Assembly (NCBI RefSeq): GCF_035956715.1
Contig: NZ_CP108381.1
Coordinates: 5,798,001-5,862,000 of the forward strand
Reading direction: 5' to 3'
DNA from: Nocardia sp. NBC_01329
GTDB lineage: Bacteria > Actinomycetota > Actinomycetes > Mycobacteriales > Mycobacteriaceae
Length of the DNA: 64,000 nt
Both the position numbers and the translations under genes were made by a program. Of the stretch, positions 32,699 to 41,081 are shown piece after piece; the first letter of the stretch is position 1; each line of letters begins with the position of its first letter. A model generated the notes under the pieces. The model ran no database searches, had not been told where the DNA came from, and saw only the letters and a program-made list of their open reading frames with translations.

Positions 32699-33118
32699 TC
32701 AAGCCGGCTGCGCCGCGGCCGGTTCGCAGGTGCTCTTGAGCGAACAACCCCCGCAGGAGCCACCACATCCGCCGGTCTCCGCGGGCGGCGCGAGAGCCTC
32801 CGCGGCCCGGGCACCCGCATTCGCGCCCGCGCCGAGCGTGAACAGCGCGATAACCAGCACCACCGCGGTCACCACCACGCCGATGAGCCCACCGGCGGCC
32901 AGCACGACCAGCGCCCCCGCGGCCAGCAGCGCACCGGCTGCGATCGAAGTCGGTGCGGCGACCCGGTTGGCGGCCCGGTACGCCGCTTCATCGCGCAACG
33001 CGGCCTCGGTGTGGACACCTACATAACGGTTGCCGGGAAGACGGCCGACCAGGCCGAGCACACCCGTCGTCAGAGCCACCAGGGCCAAGACGAACAGGAG
33101 AATTGCGACAACGAACAC
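32699..33118 (-). CDS. SdpI-like membrane protein with Cys-rich C-terminus
   Basis: 139 residues. A first helix (MFVVAILLFVLALVALTTGV) is followed by the SdpI-type segment GRLPGNRYVGVHTEAALRDE and two further helices (about 57-95). A soluble tail ends GGCGGSCGGCSLKSTCEP. SdpI relatives provide immunity to SdpC-like toxins, but many actinobacterial homologues stand alone and have no known role. The five-Cys tail (GC..SC..CS...C) is unusual and could bind metal or be modified. Start GTG at 33118. No toxin gene is adjacent. Confidence 0.72.
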   Translation of the reverse strand: MFVVAILLFVLALVALTTGVLGLVGRLPGNRYVGVHTEAALRDEAAYRAANRVAAPTSIAAGALLAAGALVVLAAGGLIGVVVTAVVLVIALFTLGAGANAGARAAEALAPPAETGGCGGSCGGCSLKSTCEPAAAQPA

Positions 33119-33142
33119 CCACCGAGAATAGCTGTGTTGTTT

Positions 33143-33161
33143 GCCCCGCCTTCGGCGGGGC
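33143..33161. repeat. Small GC hairpin module of the dispersed repeat
   Basis: GCCCCGCC-TTC-GGCGGGGC, preceded by TGTGTTGTTT. The same module recurs at 33305-33323 and 40103-40121 beside the 91-bp repeats. Confidence 0.8.
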
Positions 33162-33203
33162 GGGTCGGGGGCTGTGTATATGGCGCCGCCTCCGGCGTCG
33201 CGG

Positions 33204-33294
33204 GTCGGGGCCCTATTAACCCCGGTTCTTCACTCCTGCGCTCAGTCGCTGCGCTCCATCGCTTCGTCGCTCCAGAACCGGGGCGGGCCCCGAC
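33204..33294 (-). repeat. 91-bp dispersed repeat, copy A
   Basis: Begins GTCGGGGCCC and ends GGGCCCCGAC (terminal inverted repeats). Inside are CCCCGGTTCT and AGAACCGGGG as a second inverted pair around a core of GAGCGA-like steps. It is nearly identical to copy B (33324-33414), differing mainly in a short spacer (TATTAA instead of TCGTGA), and matches copy C in the opposite orientation. No coding potential is assigned; the three copies are confined to intergenic DNA around leuS and the GH25 gene. Confidence 0.88.
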
Positions 33295-33323
33295 TGTGTT
33301 GTTTGCCCCGCCTGCGGCGGGGC

Positions 33324-33414
33324 GTCGGGGCCCTCGTGACCCCGGTTCTTCACTCCTGCGCTCAGTCGCTGCGCTCCATCGCTTCGTCGCTCCAGAACCG
33401 GGGCGGGCCCCGAC
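33324..33414 (-). repeat. 91-bp dispersed repeat, copy B
   Basis: Second copy, 120 bp after copy A and in the same orientation, preceded by the hairpin module at 33305-33323. It ends about 190 bp before the leuS start, so it may lie in or near the leuS promoter or leader region. Confidence 0.88.
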
Positions 33415-33602
33415 CATCGGCAGTAGACAGGAGGGGGAGGCGGCCGTATCGCCTCCGTCCTGGTGCCGTTGGCCGGGCGGCGGTCGTGGGTGATCACGGT
33501 CACCAACGCTGGCTACGCCTGTGCCTTTTTGGGCTTGTCAGGGGGCAAGTCTTAGGCTGTCGGCACGGAATTCTCCCCACAGCAGCTAGAGAAGGCAGGA
33601 CC

Positions 33603-36497
33603 GTGCAGGACTCCCGCGCAACCGAGACGGCCGGGCCGGGCTCGGTAGACCACGGCGCACCCCAGGGTCGCGCCGGTGATACGCCCGCTCACCGGTACAC
33701 CGCCCAGCTCGCCGGGGAGATCGAGCGGCAATGGCAGCAACGCTGGAACGAGCGCGGCACCTTCTACGCTCCGAACCCGGTCGGGCCGCTGGCCGGGGAG
33801 GTCCCGGCCGACAAACTGTTCGTCCAGGACATGTTCCCGTACCCGTCGGGGGCGGGGCTGCACGTCGGCCATCCGCTGGGCTATATCGCCACTGATGTGT
33901 TCGCCCGCTACCACCGGATGCGCGGCCGCAACGTGCTGCACGCGCTGGGTTACGACGCGTTCGGTCTGCCGGCCGAGCAGTACGCGGTGCAGACGGGGGC
34001 CCATCCGCGCGATACCACCGAGTCCAATATCGCCACCATGCAGCGGCAGCTGGACCGGCTGGGGCTGGGGCACGACCGGCGGCGGTCGTTCGCGACCACC
34101 GATCCCGAGTACTACAAGTGGACGCAGTGGATCTTCCTGCGCATCTACAACGCCTGGTACGACCAGGAGATCGGCCGCGCCCGGCCGATCGCGGAGCTGG
34201 AGCAGCAGTTCGCGACGGGGGCTCGTCCGGCCCCGGACGGTAGGAACTGGGCGGATCTGCCGGTCGCCGAACGTAATGCGATCCTCGACTCCTATCGCCT
34301 GGTCTACCAGACGGATTCGGTGGTGAACTGGTGTCCGGGTCTGGGCACGGTGCTGTCCAACGAAGAGGTGACCGCCGACGGCCGCAGTGAACGCGGTAAT
34401 TTCCCGGTGTTCCGTAAGCGGTTGTGGCAGTGGATGATGCGGATCACCGCGTATTCCGACCGGCTGATCGATGATCTGGACCGGGTGGACTGGCCGGAGA
34501 ACGTGAAGGCCATGCAGCGCAACTGGATCGGCCGTTCCCGTGGCGCGCGGGTCGAGTTCGCCACGGCGGCCGGTGATGTCGAGGTATTCACCACGCGACC
34601 CGACACGCTGTTCGGTGCGACCTATATGGTGCTGGCTCCCGAACACGAGATGGTGGATCGTGTGACGGCGGCCGCCTGGCCGGCGGGGACCGATCCGCGC
34701 TGGACGGGTAGTGGCTCGAGCCCGGCCGAGGCCGTGGCGGCCTATCGGAAATCCATTGCCGCGAAATCGGATCTGGAACGCCAGGAGAACAAGGAGAAGA
34801 CCGGAGTCTTCCTGGGTGCCCATGCCACCAACCCGGTCAACGGGGCGCGGATCCCGATCTTCATCGCCGACTATGTCCTGAGTGGTTACGGCACCGGCGC
34901 GATCATGGCGGTGCCCGGCCAGGACCAGCGCGACTGGGATTTCGCGACCGCTTTCGGTCTGCCGATCATCCGTACCGTCGAGCCGCCCGCGGATTTCGAC
35001 GGCGAGGCATACACCGGTGACGGACCGGCCATCAATTCCGACTATCTGGACGGCCTGACCATCGCGGATGCGAAGGCCACGGTGATCGCCCGACTGGAAA
35101 CCGACGGCCACGGCGCGGGCACGGTGCAGTACAAGTTGCGGGACTGGTTGTTCGCACGGCAGCGGTACTGGGGTGAGCCGTTCCCGATCGTTTACGACGA
35201 ATCCGGTGCCCCGCACGCGCTACCGGAATCGATGCTGCCGGTGCGGTTGCCCGAACTGGACGATTTCGCCCCGGTCACCTTCGATCCCGACGACGCGAGT
35301 TCCGAACCGTCCCCGCCGCTGGCCAAGGCCACCGACTGGGTCGAGGTCGAACTGGATCTGGGCGACGGGCCCCGCACCTACCGCCGCGATACCAATGTGA
35401 TGCCCAACTGGGCGGGCAGTTCCTGGTACCAGCTGCGCTACGCCGACCCGACCAATGCCGAGGCGTTCTGCGCGAAAGAGAACGAGAACTACTGGCTGGG
35501 CCCGCGCCCGGCCGAGCACGGCGCCGACGATCCGGGTGGCGTGGACCTGTACGTGGGCGGGGTGGAGCACGCGGTGCTGCATCTGCTGTACGCCCGGTTC
35601 TGGCAGAAGGTCCTGTTCGATCTGGGCGATGTGACCAGCAGCGAACCCTACCGCCGCCTGTTCAACCAGGGCTACATCCAGGACTACGCCTACGCCGACG
35701 CACGTAAGAGCTACGTCCCGGCCGCCGAAGTGACAGAACGTGACGGCAAGTTCTACTGGACCGATACCGCCGGCACCGAGATCGAGGTGTACCAGGAATA
35801 CGGCAAGATCGGTAAATCGAAGAAGAACGCGATCTCCCCTGACGAGATCTGCGAACTGTACGGCGCCGACACCTTCCGGTTCTACGAGATGGCGATGGGT
35901 CCGCTGGACCTCTCCCGCCCATGGGCGACCAAGGATGTCATCGGGGCACACCGGTTCCTGCAGCGGGTCTGGCGGCTCGTGGTGGACGAACAGACCGGCG
36001 CGACCCGGGTCACCGAGGACAATCCCGCCGACGAGACACTGCGGTTGCTGCACCGGACGATCGCCGGGGTCGACGAGGATCTGGCGGCCATGCGCGACAA
36101 CACCGCCGGTGCCAAACTGATCGAACTGACCAACCATCTGACCAAGGCCTATCCGGGCGGCGCGCCGCGTTCGGCGGTGGAACCGGTGGTGCTGATGCTG
36201 GCGCCGCTGGCCCCGCATATTACCGAGGAGCTGTGGGAGCGACTGGGCCACAGCCACTCCCTGGCGCACGGTCCGTTCCCGGTGGCCGATCCGGCGCTGC
36301 TGACCGCCGAGACCGTCGAGTACCCGATCCAGGTCAACGGTAAGGTCCGCAGCCGTATCCAGGTCGATGTCGAGGCCGATCGGGCGGCGATCGAAGCGGC
36401 CGCGCTGGCCGACGAGAAGATCGCCGCTCTGCTCGACGGCAAGGCCCCGCGCAAAATGATCGTGGTTCCGGGCAGGTTGATCAACATCGTCGGCTGA
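33603..36497 (+). CDS. leuS: Leucyl-tRNA synthetase
   Basis: 964 residues; charges tRNA-Leu. The HIGH-type motif is HVGH in PYPSGAGLHVGHPLGY (near residue 86). The KMSKS-type motif appears as GKIGKSKKN (near 735), a variant common in actinobacterial LeuRS. The CP1 editing domain includes TTRPDTLFGATY and MAVPGQDQRDWDFA. The C-terminal anticodon-binding and LeuRS-specific regions are complete, ending APRKMIVVPGRLINIVG. GTG start at 33603 preceded by AAGGCAGGA. The upstream open frame crosses the dispersed repeats and is not coding. Confidence 0.97.
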   Translation: MQDSRATETAGPGSVDHGAPQGRAGDTPAHRYTAQLAGEIERQWQQRWNERGTFYAPNPVGPLAGEVPADKLFVQDMFPYPSGAGLHVGHPLGYIATDVFARYHRMRGRNVLHALGYDAFGLPAEQYAVQTGAHPRDTTESNIATMQRQLDRLGLGHDRRRSFATTDPEYYKWTQWIFLRIYNAWYDQEIGRARPIAELEQQFATGARPAPDGRNWADLPVAERNAILDSYRLVYQTDSVVNWCPGLGTVLSNEEVTADGRSERGNFPVFRKRLWQWMMRITAYSDRLIDDLDRVDWPENVKAMQRNWIGRSRGARVEFATAAGDVEVFTTRPDTLFGATYMVLAPEHEMVDRVTAAAWPAGTDPRWTGSGSSPAEAVAAYRKSIAAKSDLERQENKEKTGVFLGAHATNPVNGARIPIFIADYVLSGYGTGAIMAVPGQDQRDWDFATAFGLPIIRTVEPPADFDGEAYTGDGPAINSDYLDGLTIADAKATVIARLETDGHGAGTVQYKLRDWLFARQRYWGEPFPIVYDESGAPHALPESMLPVRLPELDDFAPVTFDPDDASSEPSPPLAKATDWVEVELDLGDGPRTYRRDTNVMPNWAGSSWYQLRYADPTNAEAFCAKENENYWLGPRPAEHGADDPGGVDLYVGGVEHAVLHLLYARFWQKVLFDLGDVTSSEPYRRLFNQGYIQDYAYADARKSYVPAAEVTERDGKFYWTDTAGTEIEVYQEYGKIGKSKKNAISPDEICELYGADTFRFYEMAMGPLDLSRPWATKDVIGAHRFLQRVWRLVVDEQTGATRVTEDNPADETLRLLHRTIAGVDEDLAAMRDNTAGAKLIELTNHLTKAYPGGAPRSAVEPVVLMLAPLAPHITEELWERLGHSHSLAHGPFPVADPALLTAETVEYPIQVNGKVRSRIQVDVEADRAAIEAAALADEKIAALLDGKAPRKMIVVPGRLINIVG

Positions 36498-36499
36498 GT

Positions 36500-36519
36500 G
36501 TGCCGAGAGTTCTCGGCAC
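36500..36519 (+). terminator. Stem-loop after leuS
   Basis: GTGCCGAGA-GT-TCTCGGCAC, 9-bp perfect arms starting three bases beyond the leuS stop; no U-tract. Confidence 0.6.
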
Positions 36520-36577
36520 GGCCGTCCGCTCGAGAAATCGTTGGGGCGGACCTATGGTCCGCCGTTAGCATCGTGCG

Positions 36578-36964
36578 ATGCGGAAGGATCACAGCTACCG
36601 GGTGCTCAGGGTGGGTGCGTGGCAGTACCTCTGGCGGACCTACCACCAGCATGTGGACGGCTGTACGGAAGTTCTGCGGCTGCGGCAACTCGGCTCGGTG
36701 GCCGGCCTGACGCTTGTCTTCCGCTCCGATGGGGAGCGCAATGTCCCCGATGGTGGGTACTCCTCGGCCGGTGAAATCTGGATCGGGGACCGTTTCCTGA
36801 ACCTGAACAAGCCCGGCGTGGTCCGAGCCTTCGTCGACGGAGCGGTTCGACGAGGGTGGATGGCCGAGGTACGCACCGTCGGCCGCCGCGACGGCTGGGA
36901 CCTGTTCGATGAGGTGCACGCCGCCAAGGGCGAAAACACAATCGTTAATCCGCTGTCCTCCTGA
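36578..36964 (+). CDS. Hypothetical protein
   Basis: 128 residues, not recognised. The sequence looks like a compact soluble alpha/beta domain (YRVLRVGAWQYLWRTYHQHV, then LTLVFRSDGERNVPDGGYSS and EIWIGDRFLNLNKPGVVRAF), with many aromatics and charged residues. There is no signal peptide, membrane helix or obvious catalytic motif. ATG at 36578 after GATGCGGAAGG-like context. It lies alone between leuS and the PhoX-like gene. Codon use fits the genome, so it is probably real. Confidence 0.6.
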   Translation: MRKDHSYRVLRVGAWQYLWRTYHQHVDGCTEVLRLRQLGSVAGLTLVFRSDGERNVPDGGYSSAGEIWIGDRFLNLNKPGVVRAFVDGAVRRGWMAEVRTVGRRDGWDLFDEVHAAKGENTIVNPLSS

Positions 36965-37018
36965 GACTCGCCTGGGTGGGCTACCGTGCGGGCGTTCAGC
37001 CCGGAACAGGAGTCCACT

Positions 37019-39058
37019 GTGAAACCCCTCGCGCTTTTCGTCGCCCACGACCCGGCCGGGTCGCGGTCTCGCGTCACCTGCCAGTACAAATGCGGAAACG
37101 CGTGCTTCCACGAGGTGCCCAACACTTCGTCGAACACCTACTTCGGGGATATCGTCGCGGGGATCTCCCGGCGGCGCCTGCTGCAGGGCAGCGCGGCAGC
37201 GGTGGTCGCGGTCGGTGCGGCGAGCGCGCTCGCCGCCTGTGGTGACGACCCGCAGGTCGGGACGACCGCGACCACCGAAGGTACCGGAACCGGGTTCACC
37301 CCGGTGGCGCCGAACACTCGGGACGCGCTGGTCGTTCCCGAGGGTTACGAGCAGGGCGTGGTGATCCGCTGGGGTGATCCGCTGTTCGAGGACGCTCCCG
37401 CATTCGATTTCTTCCGGCAGACCCCGGCCGCGCAGGCGAAGCAGTTCGGCTACAACAACGATTTCGCCGGTCTGCTGCCGATCGAGGGACAGCCGGGCAG
37501 ATATCTGCTCGTGGTGAATCACGAGTACACGACCGAGCAGTTCATGTTCGCGGGGTACGAGCCGGCGGCGATCACCCGGGAGCAGGTCGAGATCGCGATG
37601 GCCGCGCACGGTTTGTCCGTGGTCGAGGTGCACGGGGAAGCCGGGACGGGGCGGCTCGCGCCCGCGTTCGGGAAATACAACCGGCGGATCACCGCGACGA
37701 CCGAGTTCCGGCTGACCGGCCCGGCGGCGGGCAGTCCGCTGGTCAAGACCGCCGCCGATCCCACCGGTACCAAGGTGCTCGGTACGATCAACAACTGCTC
37801 CGGCGGTGTGACCCCGTGGGGCACCGTGCTCTCCGGCGAGGAGAACTTCAACGCCTATTTCGTGGGCGACGCCGCCGATCCGGTATCGGCCGCCCGGTTG
37901 AAGCGCTACGGCATCGCCGAATCCGATGCCCCGCACTACTGGGAGAAATTCGACAAACGCTTCGATATCGCCGCCGAGCCCAACGAACCCAACCGCTTCG
38001 GCTGGGTGGTCGAACTCGACCCGTGGGATCCCACCTCCACCCCGGTCAAGCACACCGCGCTGGGCCGGTTCAAACATGAGGCGGCGAATATCCACGTCAC
38101 CGCTGATGGCACCGTCGTCGCCTATTGCGGGGACGACGAACGTTTCGACTACCTGTACAAATTCGTCTCCGCACGAAAGATCGAGGCGGGCACCGGCGCC
38201 GCGAGCCGCCGCCACAATATGACCCTGCTGGACGCGGGCACCCTCTATGTCGCGAAACTCACCGGTGACCACCCCGATCGGATAGACGGCTCCGGCACGG
38301 TGCCCTCCGACAAGGGTTTCACCGGTTCCGGCCAGTGGATCCCGATCCTGCGCGCGGCCGAGGACGGCCGCGGCGAATCGCTGGTGGACGGGATGACCGC
38401 CGAGGAGGTCGCGGTGTTCACCCGCCTCGCCGGGGACAAGGTGGGCGCCACGAAGATGGACCGACCCGAGGATTTCGAGGCGAACCCCAAGACCGGCAAG
38501 GTCTATGTGGCGTTGACCAACAACGACAAGCGCGGTACCGACGGCAAACCGGCGGTCGACGAGGCCAATCCGCGCGACAAGAACAAGAACGGGCAGGTCC
38601 TCGAGCTCACCGACGATCACGCGGGTACCGCGTTCACCTGGACCTTGCTGCTGGTCTGCGGTGACCCGGCCGCCGCCGACACCTATTTCGCGGGCTACGA
38701 CAAGACGAAGGTCAGCCCGATCTCCTGCCCGGACAACCTGGCGTTCGATCCGTACGGCAACCTGTGGATCAGCACCGACGGTAACGCGCTGGACGCCAAC
38801 GACGGACTGTTCGCGGTGGTACTCGACGGCGACCGGCGCGGCGAGACCAAACAGTTCCTGTCGGTCCCGGTCGGCGCCGAGACCTGCGGTCCGGTGATCA
38901 CCGAGGAACGGGTCATGGTGTGTGTCCAGCATCCGGGCGAAACCGACGACGCGTCGGTGGATCGGCCGGCATCGCACTGGCCGGACGGCGGGACGACCCA
39001 GCCGCGCCCGGCCGTGGTGGCGGTCTGGAAGTCCGGGGGCGGCCGGATCGGAGTCTAG
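37019..39058 (+). CDS. PhoX-family (DUF839) secreted phosphatase-like protein
   Basis: 679 residues. The N-terminal 45 residues hold a Cys motif (CQYKCGNACFH) and then a twin-arginine signal (SRRRLLQGSAAAVVAVGAAS) ending at LAAC, giving a putative Tat-exported lipoprotein. The remainder is the PhoX beta-propeller, with GTINNCSGGVTPWGTVLSGE, NRFGWVVELDPWDP and CPDNLAFDPYGNLWISTDGN, as in Ca/Fe-dependent PhoX alkaline phosphatases. The GTG at 37019 follows AGGAG. Phosphate release is a family inference; many actinobacterial members are untested. No Pho-box is recognised upstream. Confidence 0.85.
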   Translation: MKPLALFVAHDPAGSRSRVTCQYKCGNACFHEVPNTSSNTYFGDIVAGISRRRLLQGSAAAVVAVGAASALAACGDDPQVGTTATTEGTGTGFTPVAPNTRDALVVPEGYEQGVVIRWGDPLFEDAPAFDFFRQTPAAQAKQFGYNNDFAGLLPIEGQPGRYLLVVNHEYTTEQFMFAGYEPAAITREQVEIAMAAHGLSVVEVHGEAGTGRLAPAFGKYNRRITATTEFRLTGPAAGSPLVKTAADPTGTKVLGTINNCSGGVTPWGTVLSGEENFNAYFVGDAADPVSAARLKRYGIAESDAPHYWEKFDKRFDIAAEPNEPNRFGWVVELDPWDPTSTPVKHTALGRFKHEAANIHVTADGTVVAYCGDDERFDYLYKFVSARKIEAGTGAASRRHNMTLLDAGTLYVAKLTGDHPDRIDGSGTVPSDKGFTGSGQWIPILRAAEDGRGESLVDGMTAEEVAVFTRLAGDKVGATKMDRPEDFEANPKTGKVYVALTNNDKRGTDGKPAVDEANPRDKNKNGQVLELTDDHAGTAFTWTLLLVCGDPAAADTYFAGYDKTKVSPISCPDNLAFDPYGNLWISTDGNALDANDGLFAVVLDGDRRGETKQFLSVPVGAETCGPVITEERVMVCVQHPGETDDASVDRPASHWPDGGTTQPRPAVVAVWKSGGGRIGV

Positions 39059-39062
39059 GGGG

Positions 39063-39866
39063 CTATCCGCTGCCCGTGAGTCCGCCCATCCGGGCGAAGC
39101 GGGCGAAATCGCCCTGCGCGCCGCTGTACACGTTCACATCGGTGTTGCCGTGGATACCCGGGATCGAGCCGGAGTCGGTCTGCTGCCAGAACGTCCAGGT
39201 GGGCCAGCGGCCGGGGACCTCCGGTTCGGCCCGGTCACGGTAGTCGGCGATCCACAACGGGTAGCGGTGGAACTGATCGCTGTCGGCCATAGCGGTCTGC
39301 CAGAACCGGGGATAGGTGTAGACGATCGGAACCCGGCCGGTGAGTGTCTGCACGGTGTTGAGGTAGCGGTGGGTCCAGTCGATCAGGGCGCCCGGCGCCA
39401 GGCCGCCGGAATTCTCCATATCCAGCACCGGCGGCAGATCCAGCGGGCCGTTCTGGCCGAGCACGATCGTCGCGTAGAGGGCAGCCTGGGGTTCGGGTGG
39501 GAGTTCGGGACGGGCGTAGTGGTAGGTGCCGCGGGCCATCCCGGCTACCCGCATCTGCAGGCTGTCCTGGATGAAGAACGGGTTGATGTAGTCCAGGCCC
39601 TCGGTGGCCTTGACCATGGCGAAACGATGGCCCGCCGCGCGGACGGAGAACCAGTCGATGGGCCGGCCGCCGCCGTGCTGCCAGGACGAGACGTCCGGCC
39701 CGGTGGGTTCGGCGTGCGCGGGCGCGGATACCAGCGCGAGCCCCGCCACCAGCGCGAACGTCACCAACCCGAACCCGGGTCGCCCGAAACGGCGTCGTAC
39801 GGTACTGCCCGGCCCCATACGGGAGCCGGACCTTCTCACGGTCGATCTCTTACGGGCAGTGTTCAT
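39063..39866 (-). CDS. Secreted GH25 muramidase (lysozyme)
   Basis: 267 residues. A basic N-terminal region and a hydrophobic core (FGLVTFALVAGLALVSAPAHA) form a long signal peptide cleaved near residue 52. The mature domain begins PDVSSWQ (Asp58) and contains PPVLDMEN (Asp149, Glu151), the GH25 catalytic acid pair. WIADYRD and WTFWQQTDSGSIPG are also typical. It should cleave N-acetyl- or N-glycolyl-muramic acid linkages in the cell wall. The stop lies four bases from the convergent PhoX-like stop. ATG at 39866 chosen over a frame extension upstream. Confidence 0.9.
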   Translation of the reverse strand: MNTARKRSTVRRSGSRMGPGSTVRRRFGRPGFGLVTFALVAGLALVSAPAHAEPTGPDVSSWQHGGGRPIDWFSVRAAGHRFAMVKATEGLDYINPFFIQDSLQMRVAGMARGTYHYARPELPPEPQAALYATIVLGQNGPLDLPPVLDMENSGGLAPGALIDWTHRYLNTVQTLTGRVPIVYTYPRFWQTAMADSDQFHRYPLWIADYRDRAEPEVPGRWPTWTFWQQTDSGSIPGIHGNTDVNVYSGAQGDFARFARMGGLTGSG

Positions 39867-40010
39867 GGTCCCCGACCCTAGGCACGTGCCCGGGCACTCT
39901 CCGGTATTACGCCGCCGTGTCCGAAGCACCGCCCGCCCGGTCGGCGGACATCGGCACCCACCCCGCGCTCAAAGCGGCCTTCCGTCAGCTCCGGACGGTC
40001 ACCCTCCGTG
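39867..40010. other. Intergenic region before repeat copy C
   Basis: Part of a 303-base gap between the divergent GH25 and TIGR04222 genes. Apart from repeat copy C and its hairpin it contains nothing I can assign. Confidence 0.4.
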
Positions 40011-40101
40011 GTCGGGGCCCGCCCCGGTTCTGGAGCGACAGAGCGAAGGAGCGCAGCGACTGAGCGCCGGAGTGAAGAACCGGGGTCACGAGGGCCCCGA
40101 C
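40011..40101 (+). repeat. 91-bp dispersed repeat, copy C
   Basis: Same length and termini (GTCGGGGCCC...GGGCCCCGAC) as copies A and B but inverted relative to them, about 6.6 kb away. It is followed at 40103-40121 by the hairpin module GCCCCGCC-GAA-GGCGGGGC. It ends about 70 bp before the TIGR04222 start, so it may influence that operon's promoter or leader. Confidence 0.88.
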
Positions 40102-40169
40102 CGCCCCGCCGAAGGCGGGGCAATATAACCGGATACTGGAGTCGATATCGCGCGGAGTCGGAGGTGGGT

Positions 40170-41078
40170 ATGCGCATTGTCGAATGGTCGGCGGCGGAAT
40201 CGGTGTTGGGTGCCGGTGAGACCTGGGGTATTTCGGGTCCTGGATTCCTGCTGATCTATATCCCCTTCGCGATCGTCGCCGTGGGTGTAGGTGTCTGGTT
40301 GCGGCACCGGATCGTCACCGCGACCGGGCCGGTTCCGGTGGGCGAGTTGACCGCACCCGAGCTCGGTCTGTTGACCAGTGATCGGCGGGCGGTGATGGCC
40401 TCGATCGCGCTGTTACGCAGCCACGATCTCATCGATGCCGGTGGCCGGCCGGTCGGGTCCGCTCCCGCGACGGCCACGCTCGATCCGTTCACCGTCGCGG
40501 TGCGCGGACGGCTCGACGTTTCGAAACAGAGCATCACCCAGGTGACCCATCGGCTCCGCGGCGAACTCGATCGGATGCGGAAAGTTCTCGTCCATCGCGG
40601 TTATCTGGCCGACGCCCGGTACACGAAGCAGGTGCGCGAGGCGGGCCTGCCGATTCTGGTCGTGGGTTTCTTCGGGGTGGCCCGGCTGGTCACCGGACTG
40701 TTCAACGGCAATCCGGTGCTCTTCCTGGTGCTCGTGCTGTTGGCTTCGGGGTTTGCCTGGTGGCGGGTGGTGGCGCCGGTGCGGCTCACCCCGGCGGGCC
40801 GGGCGGCGCTGGCGGAGGCGGAGGCCGAGAATCGGTATCTGCGTCCGGGGAATTCGCCGTCTTACCAGACCTACGGTCCCGCGGCCGCCGGGTTGGCCGT
40901 CGCTCTGTTCGGTGTGCAGGCGCTGGTACTGCTCGATCCGGCACTGAACACTGCCATGTCCGGTTTCAGCGCGGACGGAGCATCCGGCGGTGGTGACGCC
41001 GGTGGCGGCGACAGCGGTGGTGGTGGCTGCGGTGGTGGTGGTGGCTGCGGTGGTGGTGGTGGTGGCTGCGGTGGCTGA
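40170..41078 (+). CDS. TIGR04222-domain membrane protein with Gly/Cys-rich tail (candidate modification substrate)
   Basis: 302 residues. There is a membrane helix at about 27-45 (FLLIYIPFAIVAVGVGVWLR) and a cytoplasmic domain of about 110 residues (ELTAPELGLLTSDRRAVMAS, then TVAVRGRLDVSKQSI). A helical pair at 165-205 and another helix near 245-260 follow. The last 25 residues are a pure Gly tail with three Cys spaced by five or six Gly, ending CGGGGGCGGGGGGCGG. TIGR04222 proteins typically end in such Cys/Gly low complexity and sit beside DUF692 genes, as here. The ATG follows GGAGGTGGGT. The tail is a likely target of the downstream oxidase; this is inference. Confidence 0.87.
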   Translation: MRIVEWSAAESVLGAGETWGISGPGFLLIYIPFAIVAVGVGVWLRHRIVTATGPVPVGELTAPELGLLTSDRRAVMASIALLRSHDLIDAGGRPVGSAPATATLDPFTVAVRGRLDVSKQSITQVTHRLRGELDRMRKVLVHRGYLADARYTKQVREAGLPILVVGFFGVARLVTGLFNGNPVLFLVLVLLASGFAWWRVVAPVRLTPAGRAALAEAEAENRYLRPGNSPSYQTYGPAAAGLAVALFGVQALVLLDPALNTAMSGFSADGASGGGDAGGGDSGGGGCGGGGGCGGGGGGCGG

Positions 41079-41081
41079 CCG

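Noticed and set aside
32699..33118. Toxin-immunity (SdpC/SdpI) system
   Set aside because: No SdpC-like toxin or SdpAB-like maturation genes lie nearby, so immunity cannot be claimed.
33141..33602. N-terminal extension of leuS through the repeats
   Set aside because: The added residues are translations of the 91-bp repeat; the GTG at 33603 with a good ribosome-binding site starts the conserved enzyme.
33552..35216. 554-codon frame antisense to leuS
   Set aside because: Mirror-frame artefact of the leuS coding sequence with no recognisable domain.
36149..38977. 942-codon minus-strand frame antisense to leuS and the PhoX-like gene
   Set aside because: It overlaps two well-supported plus-strand genes and reads as low-complexity Arg/Gly/Val-rich sequence, the usual GC-rich antisense artefact.
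40011..40169. Coding frame entering the TIGR04222 gene from repeat copy C
   Set aside because: The frame is open only because the repeat lacks stops; the ATG at 40170 has a strong GGAGGTGGGT and starts the conserved protein.
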